From positions 148,375-212,374 of the forward strand of contig JAJDAC010000046.1 of the NCBI GenBank assembly GCA_029262065.1: a stretch of 64,000 nucleotides of DNA, read 5' to 3'. A program made the position numbers and the translations under genes. The notes under the pieces were generated by a model. That model did no database searches, was not told the DNA's origin, and was given only the letters and a program-made list of their open reading frames with translations. This stretch comes from Candidatus Krumholzibacteriota bacterium (GTDB lineage: Bacteria; Krumholzibacteriota; Krumholzibacteriia; JAJRXK01). Shown piece by piece: positions 12,010 to 19,720 of this stretch (the stretch's first letter is position 1; the number at the start of each line of letters is the position of its first letter).

Positions 12010-12321
12010 ATGAAGGGCCTCGTAACGACCATTTTGGTTCTGATGCTCGCACTAATTGCGGTGAACGCTGTCGTGACTCCAGCGCAGGCTGAGCCACCGC
12101 GGGCAATGGCGATGAACAACCCCTCTGATCCCCCGGTCGTTCGCGACACTGGGGACATAGGGATTACACACGGCGACGGAGATGACATTGGTGGCGGCGA
12201 CGAAGTCGACCCGCCTCCCGCGCTGCGAGAAGTGGATCCGCGAGAGTCGGGATCTGCTCAAGTATGGTGGGAATTCATCAGTCGCGTGATCCAGTCGCTG
12301 TCGAAACTCAGGAGCATCTAG
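12010..12321 (+). CDS. Small exported peptide precursor, unknown function
   Basis: 103 residues with an AGGGAG ribosome site. A clear signal peptide (VTTILVLMLALIAVNAVVTP, then AQA) should be cleaved near residue 27. The mature part is acidic and glycine-rich (GDGDDIGGGDEVDPPP) and ends in a more hydrophobic, partly basic tail (WWEFISRVIQSLSKLRS). I recognise no family. It sits 94 bases upstream of the TPR-containing sigma-54 activator and behind its own promoter. That position recalls peptide and TPR-sensor pairs in Gram-positive bacteria. The comparison is inference; the ORF could equally be a small periplasmic protein. Confidence 0.6.
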   Translation: MKGLVTTILVLMLALIAVNAVVTPAQAEPPRAMAMNNPSDPPVVRDTGDIGITHGDGDDIGGGDEVDPPPALREVDPRESGSAQVWWEFISRVIQSLSKLRSI

Positions 12322-12416
12322 AAGATAAGTCAAGCGCGAGCCGGTCAGGCCGGCGGCAAGATCTCTTTAAGCAGATCTGGCAACCTTGAATCTCGTTCTC
12401 GCCCAAGGGACGCCTG

Positions 12417-15400
12417 ATGCATGAATTTGGAGATGGAGAGAGGGCCCACGGCCCCTCTCCATCGGAACCCCACAACCGAGCAGATTATCCGCTTCCTCTT
12501 TCTGAAGAAGAAGTAGGAGACCTGCACTACCACGCCGAGGGTTACTCGTCCGCGCTCGAGTACTACCGGTCGGCTTGCGAGCAAATCGAAGCCGCTCACA
12601 ACGAAGCTCGCCCACGATCTCTTCTGACCATGCGCCTGGCGCGGAAGATCGGTGATTGCTATCGCCGACAGGGGCTGCCGGTCGAAGCATCCCGGCAATA
12701 CGTCGAGGCCCTGAAGGTCGGCGCCGCCTACGCCACCGATGAGCAGAACGCTTCTATCTATGTGCGTCAGGCCGACGTCCTTTTCCAGACCAGTGACTAC
12801 GATCGCGCGCTTGATGTGCTGCTGAGCGCCATGGCGGTACTCGCCAGCACTGACATGCATCTGGAAGTGGGCTGGGTGCAACGCCTCATGGGTGCCTGTC
12901 ACCATCGGCTGGGTAACCACGCCAAGGCCGAGGAGTTCTACCAGGACTCGCTCGCCACCTATCGCCGTGTGGGTGAAGTGCTTCGGCAGGCCCGCATCTA
13001 TCGCAACCTGGCGGTCCTGGCCAAGACGGCCTGTCGCTGGAACCGTGCGATGTTCTTCTTCGACAAGGCCGAACGACTTCTGCAGGGCGAACACGGTACG
13101 CCTCAGGAGTCGTGCATCCTTTATCTGAATCGCGCGATCCTGCACCGCAAGATGGGCCAACGCGCACGTGCTCGCGCCGATGTGCAGCGCGGCCTGAGCC
13201 TGGCCCGGAGCCTGGGCGACAATTTCCGCTTGGCGAAGTTCCGTTTGATCGAGGGTCAACTGGATATCGACGAGGGTCGTTTCGCCGAGGCCGAAAGCAA
13301 CCTGCTCGAGTGCAAGGTGTTGGCCGAGCGCATCCATGCGCGTCGCGAGGTAGCACTGTCAGAAGAGTTCCTGGGCGATCTCATGATGGCGCGCGGACTG
13401 TGGGACGAGGCCGAGCGCAGTTACGCCGAGGCCGAGACCAGGGCGCGCGAGATCAGTGAGACCAATGATATCCTGGCCGAAGTCTACCGCCGTCGTGCCG
13501 AGTTGGCCTTCGAGCGCGGTGAGTTCACCGAGACGCTGGCCATGGCGGAAATCGGTCATGAGCTGTCCGACGCCTGCGGTGAAGAGTTTGAGCGGGGCTA
13601 CCTGGAGCGGGCGCGTGGTCGCGCGTTGAACGCCTTGGGCGATTTCAAGGGCGCCCTGGCCGCGCTCGATGCGTCGCTCGCGGCGTTCGAGAAACTGCGC
13701 CTACCGGCCGAGATCGCGGTGGCCTTGCAGCTGCTGGGCGACCTCCACCTCGAGCTGAACGATCATACGAACCTGCTGCTGGCCCGGGCGCGCTTCCAGC
13801 AGGCAGTCACTCTCGACGTTTCCAACAGTTCCATTACACCCTGCTCGTTGTATACCGGGCTGGCCCGTGCGGAACTGGCCCTGGGGAACAACGACGAGGC
13901 GCTGCTGGCCCTATTCGAGGTCGAGCGTCTGAGTTGTGTCTCCGATACGGAAGCCGATGGCACGCTGGACGACTTGCGGGCCGAAATAGAAGCGGCCATG
14001 TCTTCGCATGCGAATACGCTTTCGTCGCAATATCAGGCCATCGCGGATTTGCCCGAAATGGTTGTCGAAGATCAGGTGCATCTCAATGGCGACCTCGAAT
14101 CCCTGCTTCGGTCCTTGGCAAAACGACTGGGCGTAACTCGAGCCATCCTGGCGCGACACGAAGTGGGTAAGACCAAACTATTCTGGCGTTGGGAAGTGGG
14201 CGTGCGCGACGCGCGGTCGCTGGCCGACCATGCCATTTCGTTACTGGTAGACGACGAGCATTTCGAGGGCCCGCGAGTGTGGACCCATACCGCGGCCGAC
14301 ATTGGATGGCGTGGCGCCAAAGTTGCGCCGCAGGCGTCGGCCATCGTCTACCCTCTGATAGGTCAAGACGGAATCGAAGGTGTGCTCTACCTCGATGCGG
14401 CTCGCGAGGGTTCATCTGGTTTCGATGCCGAATCGCTGGCTCTGGGCTCCACCTACGTACAACTCATTCAAGAGAGTCTACCGCGCAGCACGGTTTCCTC
14501 TTCGCTTACGCCCGACGCCGGAGCGGTGGTGCGCCGTCGCTTGATTACCGGCAGTGCGGCGATGGAAGAGGTCATGGTCCTGTGCTCGAAGGTTGCCTCG
14601 AGTCCCTACACGGTCTTGTTTTCGGGCGAGACGGGGACGGGCAAGGGTCTGCTGGCCAGCATCGTCCATGAGATCAGCCCGCGCGCCGGCCAGGCTTTCG
14701 TCAGTGTCAATTGCGCGGCGATTCCCGAGACGCTGCTCGAGTCCGAACTGTTCGGGCACGTGAAGGGTGCGTTCACAGGCGCCGATCGCGACCGTGAGGG
14801 TCTTATTCTGAGCGCGCAGGGCGGCACATTGTTTCTCGACGAAGTGGGCAAGATGAGTCTGCCCATGCAGTCCAAGTTGTTGCACTTCCTCGACAGCAAG
14901 GAAGTGCGTCCGGTGGGTGGATCGCAGACCGTGCGGGTGGACGCGCGTGTGCTCGTGGCCAGCAAGCGCAACCTGAAGGGTATGGTCGATCGCGAGGAGT
15001 TCCTGGAAGATCTGTACTATCGTCTGCTCGACTTTCCGATCGAGGTACCACCGTTGCGTGATCGCGGTGACGATATTCTCTTGTTGGCGCGCTACTACAT
15101 CGATCGAACGGCCGAAGAACTGGGGCGCTCCGCTCCCACGATGACGCGAGCCTACGCGGCCAAGCTTCGGGCCCATCGTTGGCCCGGTAACGTTCGCGAA
15201 ATGGAAAAAGTCATCAAGCGAAGCGTGATCCTGGCCCAGGATGACGATCGTCTTCGCGACACCTACCTGACCACGGAACTCAGCCCCCGTGCCTCGCGCG
15301 GCGCCGGATCGGCTGATCTGCACAACGATACGATGCCTCTCAAGGAACAGATCGCTTCGTTGGAGCGAACGGTGCTGCGCCGGGCTTTGGAGAGCCACGA

Positions 15401-15491
15401 CTGGAATCGCGCGCAGGTGGCGCGGCAACTACGCATCTCCTATCCAACTTTGTTGCAGAAGATTCGTATCTACGAACTTCGTCCGCAGTAG
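12417..15491 (+). CDS. TPR-GAF-AAA+ sigma-54-dependent transcriptional activator
   Basis: 1024 residues. Residues ~30-530 are tandem tetratricopeptide-type helices (e.g. YSSALEYYRSACEQIEAAH and HAKAEEFYQDSLATYRRVGE). A GAF-like domain follows at ~559-685 (LLRSLAKRLGVTRAILARH and AIVYPLIGQDGIEGVLYLD). The AAA+ domain has Walker A GETGTGKG near 737, an intact GAFTGA loop at ~785-790 and Walker B GGTLFLDEVGKM. A Fis-type HTH closes the protein (DWNRAQVARQLRISYPTLLQ). There is no receiver domain, so control should come from ligand or peptide binding by the TPR or GAF part rather than phosphorylation. AAGGGA precedes the ATG. Two sigma-54 promoters lie just downstream of the gene. Confidence 0.93.
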   Translation: MHEFGDGERAHGPSPSEPHNRADYPLPLSEEEVGDLHYHAEGYSSALEYYRSACEQIEAAHNEARPRSLLTMRLARKIGDCYRRQGLPVEASRQYVEALKVGAAYATDEQNASIYVRQADVLFQTSDYDRALDVLLSAMAVLASTDMHLEVGWVQRLMGACHHRLGNHAKAEEFYQDSLATYRRVGEVLRQARIYRNLAVLAKTACRWNRAMFFFDKAERLLQGEHGTPQESCILYLNRAILHRKMGQRARARADVQRGLSLARSLGDNFRLAKFRLIEGQLDIDEGRFAEAESNLLECKVLAERIHARREVALSEEFLGDLMMARGLWDEAERSYAEAETRAREISETNDILAEVYRRRAELAFERGEFTETLAMAEIGHELSDACGEEFERGYLERARGRALNALGDFKGALAALDASLAAFEKLRLPAEIAVALQLLGDLHLELNDHTNLLLARARFQQAVTLDVSNSSITPCSLYTGLARAELALGNNDEALLALFEVERLSCVSDTEADGTLDDLRAEIEAAMSSHANTLSSQYQAIADLPEMVVEDQVHLNGDLESLLRSLAKRLGVTRAILARHEVGKTKLFWRWEVGVRDARSLADHAISLLVDDEHFEGPRVWTHTAADIGWRGAKVAPQASAIVYPLIGQDGIEGVLYLDAAREGSSGFDAESLALGSTYVQLIQESLPRSTVSSSLTPDAGAVVRRRLITGSAAMEEVMVLCSKVASSPYTVLFSGETGTGKGLLASIVHEISPRAGQAFVSVNCAAIPETLLESELFGHVKGAFTGADRDREGLILSAQGGTLFLDEVGKMSLPMQSKLLHFLDSKEVRPVGGSQTVRVDARVLVASKRNLKGMVDREEFLEDLYYRLLDFPIEVPPLRDRGDDILLLARYYIDRTAEELGRSAPTMTRAYAAKLRAHRWPGNVREMEKVIKRSVILAQDDDRLRDTYLTTELSPRASRGAGSADLHNDTMPLKEQIASLERTVLRRALESHDWNRAQVARQLRISYPTLLQKIRIYELRPQ

Positions 15492-15722
15492 CTGACTGTC
15501 CATAGTCACACGTCCTTTACTCGCGGACCTCTTCCCCTATAAAACTTCTTTCCATGGCGTAAGTCGCAAGCTGTGAATGGCTTGGCCGGGTTCGTGGCTC
15601 CGGGGTGGGCGCACACCTATAAAGACTTTTAATACTTCGACGGGCTAGCTCGACAGCGCGCTGGCCGCGTTTTCAAGTCATTGTTTTATAACAACTTACG
15701 CGGTTGGCTCGGATGCCCAAAG
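15492..15722 (+). promoter_or_regulatory. Gene-free upstream region with a direct repeat (possible activator sites)
   Basis: No convincing gene. CCTATAAA followed by an ACTT-containing stretch occurs at 15536 and again at 15616, exactly 80 bases apart. A small palindrome, TTGTT/AACAA, lies at 15681-15694. Repeats at this distance upstream of a sigma-54 promoter are where an AAA+ activator would bind. The assignment is inference. Confidence 0.25.
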
Positions 15723-15738
15723 TGGCACATGCCATGCT
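15723..15738 (+). promoter_or_regulatory. Sigma-54 promoter (first)
   Basis: TGGCAC, five bases, ATGCT. The invariant GG and GC dinucleotides have the exact 10-base spacing of -24/-12 promoters, with one mismatch in the -12 box. The predicted start is near 15748. It lies 230 bases after the gene for a sigma-54 activator. Confidence 0.65.
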
Positions 15739-15748
15739 TTGCTACATG

Positions 15749-16119
15749 GTCAGATCGGATAACGCAAAGGCAGTCGTGATCCGGTCGTCCAGTAAGGGTC
15801 TTCGGACCACACGAGTTTCGGAGGATGGAGAGACGAATGTCCTCTCCGTTCACCGGCTGAATGAGGAAGTTTTCCGAAAATGGGTTTCGTCGCTACGGAT
15901 GTGAGAGGTGGGGTCTCGTATTCGGCCGCGACGGGAATAATGGAAAACTATCGTTCTGTCCATCCTCCGAGATCTTCGTCAGTTTTGACCCGAGCCTAGC
16001 CACGAGGCGGCCTGGATGTCTTGGGAAGGCGAGACCCAAGACGATCCGCGAAGGGCAGCTTCACAGGGATCGGGTTGTTCCTGACGGTAACGAGCCCCGG
16101 CTATGCCGGGGCTCGTTTT
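15749..16119 (+). ncRNA. Candidate sigma-54-driven structured RNA
   Basis: A stretch of about 370 bases lies between the sigma-54 promoter and a strong terminator, with no convincing gene. Visible stems are GGAGAG/CTCTCC (15827-15832 with 15842-15847), GTCTTGGG/CCCAAGAC (16018-16025 with 16035-16042) and the terminator itself. A frame of about 52 codons from the ATG at 15746 lacks a ribosome site. I do not see the signatures of tmRNA, RNase P RNA or SRP RNA. A short-peptide mRNA remains possible. Confidence 0.35.
16091..16119 (+). terminator. Strong intrinsic terminator
   Basis: CGAGCCCCGGC pairs perfectly with GCCGGGGCTCG around the loop TAT, followed by TTTT. It ends whatever is transcribed from 15748. 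Confidence 0.88.
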
Positions 16120-16281
16120 ACTTTGCCCTCAGCCAAGACCTCTTCCCTCGGCACCTCGCCCAAACGCCCTTTTTTCGTAGCGCCGATCCACTCCGAGTCT
16201 CGTCGCCTTGTCCTCGTCTGAGGACACCGACCTGTCGCCCGGCAGCTACGAATTGCCGGCGCCGCGCCCTTCTGGTCCCCT

Positions 16282-16297
16282 GTCACGGTTCTGTGAC
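16282..16297 (+). promoter_or_regulatory. Inverted repeat, candidate activator-binding site
   Basis: GTCAC, six bases, GTGAC, about 83 bases upstream of the second sigma-54 promoter's -24 box. That is the usual range for an enhancer-binding protein. Nothing else stands out in 16120-16379. Confidence 0.3.
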
Positions 16298-16379
16298 TTG
16301 TTCCGTAAAGTGCATTTGTACAGCAGGTTGTATCGTTCTTGGGGGGCGGTGACCGACCCGCTGGGAATCTCCTGCCGCC

Positions 16380-16395
16380 TGGCACGTAGGCTGCG
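16380..16395 (+). promoter_or_regulatory. Sigma-54 promoter (second) for the lipoprotein/DUF4384 pair
   Basis: TGGCACG, four bases, CTGC. The -24 box matches the consensus perfectly and the GG-GC spacing is correct. The predicted start is near 16405, about 35 bases before the ATG at 16441. Confidence 0.75.
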
Positions 16396-16440
16396 TTAGG
16401 GAATAGTGCACACACCCGTAGAACAATGGAGGTGGGACCA

Positions 16441-17358
16441 ATGAGACTGGGCAATGAGATGGGGAAGAGGAAGAGGACGAGGACGATGATGATGCGTGGG
16501 AGCCTTTCGCTCGTGGCCGCGCTTCTGCTGTCTGGGCTGGTCGCCTGCGATGACGACGACGATTTCGCCGACGTCAATCCGCCGGCCATTCCCAACGGTG
16601 TGTTCAGCATCACGGCTGACAATGAAGTGTGGTTGGTGTGGAATCCAAACCGCGAGCGTGATCTCGACGGTTACAACATCTGGTGGAACGCCAACGGTGG
16701 AACTCGTTTCGAACTGATCGGAACGATCGACGCCACGGATCCCACCTACTACGACCCGGGGTTTGACGCCAATGATCCGGGCGACGATTTCCTGATTTTC
16801 AGCGATATCGACGTCATCAATGGTGAGGCTCAGTACTACGCCGTGAGCGCTTTCGATCGCCACGGCAATGAGAGCGATTTGAGCCTCGAGTTCGTGCGCG
16901 ATGTGCCCAGACCGGAGGGATTCGTCGATTTGACCGATCGCTTCGTCACGGCCGCGCAATCCGGCTATGACCTGAGCGGCTTGTCCGAACAGGCTCAACC
17001 CTTCAATTTGGCCACGACCGATGTGTGGTTCGAACGCCTCGGGCCAGATGGGGTGGGATTCCTTACGGTCGATCCCACGCGCGTGCTGATCCAGGACTAT
17101 GGTAACGTCGGTTTCGACGTGGCTTCCTGGGCGCCGCTGAATGGTTGGTCGGCCTTGGGCCAGGTTGAGGCTATCGAAGGTCACACGTACATTCTGCGCG
17201 TGAGTGAGTCGGTCGGCGCACCCACGTTCAATTTCGCGAAGCTCACCATTCTCGACCTTGCGGCAACGTCGGTCGAGTTGCAGTGGGGTTACCAGATCGT
17301 CGAAGGCGAGCAGGAGCTACTCGTTGCTCCGCTGCCCCAGGGCGATGAAGAAGTTTAA
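16441..17358 (+). CDS. Lipoprotein with fibronectin-type-III-like domain
   Basis: 305 residues. I chose the ATG at 16441 because GGAGGTGGG lies just upstream; an ATG at 16426 has no site. A basic head (MGKRKRTRTMMMRG) is followed by a lipobox (LLLSGLVAC), then an Asp run (DDDDD) directly after the cysteine. A beta-sandwich resembling fibronectin III follows (PAIPNGVFSITADNEVWLVW, then DLDGYNIWWN and YYAVSAFDRHGNES). The rest is unassigned. It lies twelve bases before the next gene and just after the sigma-54 promoter, so both should form one regulated unit. Cell-surface or periplasmic location is inferred. Confidence 0.75.
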   Translation: MRLGNEMGKRKRTRTMMMRGSLSLVAALLLSGLVACDDDDDFADVNPPAIPNGVFSITADNEVWLVWNPNRERDLDGYNIWWNANGGTRFELIGTIDATDPTYYDPGFDANDPGDDFLIFSDIDVINGEAQYYAVSAFDRHGNESDLSLEFVRDVPRPEGFVDLTDRFVTAAQSGYDLSGLSEQAQPFNLATTDVWFERLGPDGVGFLTVDPTRVLIQDYGNVGFDVASWAPLNGWSALGQVEAIEGHTYILRVSESVGAPTFNFAKLTILDLAATSVELQWGYQIVEGEQELLVAPLPQGDEEV

Positions 17359-17370
17359 GGAGGAGCTGCA

Positions 17371-19428
17371 ATGAAACGTCACCACTTTGCGCTCATCCCC
17401 CTGTTTTCCGTGGTCCTGGGCTTGGCGGCGATCCCTGCCGCCGCCCAGACCTCGGGGCCGAAGATCGACATGGCCGCTCTCTGGCTTTCGGGCCAGGAAC
17501 TTGGAGTCGAGGACTCCGCCGGTCGTGTCGATCCCGAGGACTACCCCGATCGTGAAATGCGAGTCGAGGTCTGGCACGACAAGGACGACGACGAGACCTA
17601 CTCGCGAGGCGAGGAGTTCTCGGCTTACTTCCGCACCAACGCGGATCTCTACGTTGTCGTGTATCGCATCGATGCCGACGGCATCGCGGAAGTCCTCTGG
17701 CCGACGTCGCGTTTCGACGATGGTTTTGTGTACGGGGAGCACGCGTACGTCATTCCGGCCCAGAAGAATGGGCCGAGGTTGCGGGTCAGCAACAGCAAGG
17801 GCGTGGAGTATCTTCAGGCCATTGCCAGTCGATATCCGTTCGACCTGCGCAACCTTGGTATGGATTTCACGTTCGCTCGCACCGACAACGACGAGCGCTA
17901 CCGCTATAAAGTGGCGGGGGATCCGTTCCTGGCCGTCAACGACATCAACTACGCCATTACCGGCCTTGAGGAGGACGTAGACTACCTGGTTACCGATTGG
18001 TCGCACATCTACATCGAGTCGAAGGTCGAATACGCGCGGTACACGTGCACGCAGTGTCACACCGAAGAGGATGACTACCATCCCTACGTCGACACCTGCT
18101 CCACGGTGAACGTCTACTACGACTACGGTTGGCACAATCGCTGGTATTCGCGGTTCGGTTGGTATCCGCTCTACTATGACCCGCCGTACTATTACTATGA
18201 CTACGTGTCGTACCGTCCCTACTGGTTTTCGTACTATCCCGTGAACTACAGTTGGGCGTGGTGCAACATCTACACGCGTCCGTACTCCGTTTACGGTTGG
18301 CACGATTCGCCGTACTACGCGGGCGACTACGGAGTCCGGTATCGGCGGGGCTACGGAACGCGGCCACTGTATGATGTCGCGTCACCGTCAACCAACTTGC
18401 GGCTACGCGACCGGGACCTACGTGGTCGTGGGCCGGCTAGTATCGCCCGGACCAATCGGCGCGGCGATCGCGATGCCATCCGTCGTGTCGACGAAACGCA
18501 GTTGGTGCGCAACGGCGTCGACCGGGATTTGCGCACGGTTTCGCGCGATCGCAACCGGGGCGGAGATCGAGGACGCGACATCGCACGGGTCGAAGGTCGT
18601 GGAGATCGCCGTGGCGGCGTTCAACGCGATACCGAGCGCCGGCGAGATCGCACCATCGTGAGCCAGAAGCCTTTGGATCCTTCGCGAACACCTACGCGCA
18701 TTTCAGACCAACCGCGGCGTGGCGTTTCGAAGCCTGGCGTTTCGAAGCCTGGAGTTGCCAAACCCGCGGATCGCACACGCGATGACCGTGGCAATGGGCG
18801 CAAATGGACGCGTCCGGTAGTTCGCAACGGAGACCGTGACACCAACAACGGGCGCGATCGTTCGGGTACGGTTGAACGCCGTAGTCCTCGCGATCGGGGC
18901 CGGACCGTGGTTTCGCCACCCTCCAAGCCGCGCCAGGGCCAGCAGAAGCCTTCCGTGGACCGCAGCAAACCGCGCCAGGGCCAGCAGAAGCCTTCCGTGG
19001 ACCGCAGCAAGCCGCGCCAGGGTCAGAAGAAGCCAGCCGTGGACCGCAGCAAGCCGCGCAAGGGTCAGAAGAAGCCAGCCGTGGACCGCAGCAAGCCGCG
19101 CAAGAAGGGTAACGATGCTCCCAACGTGAGTCGTTCGACTTCGCGTCAGGGTCGCAGCAAGCCGGCGGTGGCGCCGTCGAAGCCGCGGGGCAACAAGACA
19201 TCGAGTCGAGGTGGAGGGAACGTGCGTGCGCGTTCGAGCGACAAGCGTCGCAGTGCTCCGGCCAAGCCCAGCTCCCGGTCCTCGGTGAGCAAGAAGAGTG
19301 GCAGCAAGAGCCGGAGCAGCGCCACGGTCAAACGTGGTGGCACAACCTCGCGCAAGTCGTCACCGGCTCGCAGCAGTAGCCGGGGTGGATCGCGTCGCAG
19401 CGGCGGATCCAAGAAGGGGCGTGGTTGA
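17371..19428 (+). CDS. Exported DUF4384-like protein with CxxCH motif and histone-like basic tail
   Basis: 685 residues with an AAGGAGGAG ribosome site and a signal peptide (LIPLFSVVLGLAAIPAAAQ). Residues ~45-150 resemble DUF4384 (FRTNADLYVVVYRIDADG, PTSRFDDGF). A Cys-rich stretch near residue 225 reads CTQCH, with another Cys about 15 residues on. A tyrosine- and tryptophan-rich segment follows (YDPPYYYYDYVSYRPYWFSY). From about residue 340 the protein is very basic and low in complexity, ending in repeats of PRQGQQKPSVDRSK and a Ser-Arg-Lys tail like histone H1. Function unknown; it could bind polyanions at the cell surface. The single CxxCH could bind zinc or haem, and I cannot tell which. 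Confidence 0.7.
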   Translation: MKRHHFALIPLFSVVLGLAAIPAAAQTSGPKIDMAALWLSGQELGVEDSAGRVDPEDYPDREMRVEVWHDKDDDETYSRGEEFSAYFRTNADLYVVVYRIDADGIAEVLWPTSRFDDGFVYGEHAYVIPAQKNGPRLRVSNSKGVEYLQAIASRYPFDLRNLGMDFTFARTDNDERYRYKVAGDPFLAVNDINYAITGLEEDVDYLVTDWSHIYIESKVEYARYTCTQCHTEEDDYHPYVDTCSTVNVYYDYGWHNRWYSRFGWYPLYYDPPYYYYDYVSYRPYWFSYYPVNYSWAWCNIYTRPYSVYGWHDSPYYAGDYGVRYRRGYGTRPLYDVASPSTNLRLRDRDLRGRGPASIARTNRRGDRDAIRRVDETQLVRNGVDRDLRTVSRDRNRGGDRGRDIARVEGRGDRRGGVQRDTERRRDRTIVSQKPLDPSRTPTRISDQPRRGVSKPGVSKPGVAKPADRTRDDRGNGRKWTRPVVRNGDRDTNNGRDRSGTVERRSPRDRGRTVVSPPSKPRQGQQKPSVDRSKPRQGQQKPSVDRSKPRQGQKKPAVDRSKPRKGQKKPAVDRSKPRKKGNDAPNVSRSTSRQGRSKPAVAPSKPRGNKTSSRGGGNVRARSSDKRRSAPAKPSSRSSVSKKSGSKSRSSATVKRGGTTSRKSSPARSSSRGGSRRSGGSKKGRG
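18928..19095 (+). repeat. Four tandem 42-base coding repeats
   Basis: Four near-identical 42-base units (18928, 18970, 19012, 19054) each encode PR(Q/K)GQ(Q/K)KP(S/A)VDRSK. Units 1-2 and units 3-4 are most alike, which suggests recent pairwise duplication. Copy number may vary between strains. Confidence 0.9.
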
Positions 19429-19589
19429 TGACTCCACCTTGGGGTTCCAAGTAGGAACCATACGATTTGGAGGGTCCCTGATCGGTCTTTTAGGAGGCCG
19501 GCCAGGGCTGGCCCGAAACCTTTCCCAGGATGGTTGGCAGCCGTAGCGGGAGGAGGGGGAGCGGGCGAGTTGGCGGACCCTCTGATTTT

Positions 19590-19666
19590 GGAAGAGGAAC
19601 GAAGGACCAGATTTGTCGATCAGGGGCGACGATGGAGGGTCCGACGTTCCTCTTCCTTTTTTCTTT
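19590..19666 (+). terminator. Long-arm terminator with alternative pairing
   Basis: GGAAGAGGAAC (19590-19600) pairs perfectly with GTTCCTCTTCC (19646-19656), followed at once by a T-rich run. Inside are two smaller helices: GGACC with GGTCC, and GTCG with CGAC. A separate arm, CGGACCCTC (19574-19582), can instead pair with GAGGGTCCG (19635-19643). It may end the sigma-54 operon or act as a leader for the next gene. The gap 19429-19720 has no gene. Confidence 0.5.
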
Positions 19667-19720
19667 GCCGGCTATCTTCTATACTGCGCTTTCCTCTGAA
19701 CGACCGAACTCGAGGTTCGC

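Noticed and set aside
15704..15904. 66-codon frame overlapping the first sigma-54 promoter
   Set aside because: The start precedes the predicted transcription start, no ribosome site is present and the product resembles nothing I know; kept only as an alternative to the RNA call.
18041..18062. CTQCH read as a cytochrome c haem site
   Set aside because: A single CxxCH in a Cys-containing region with no distal Met or cytochrome fold is not enough; zinc or disulphide use is as likely.
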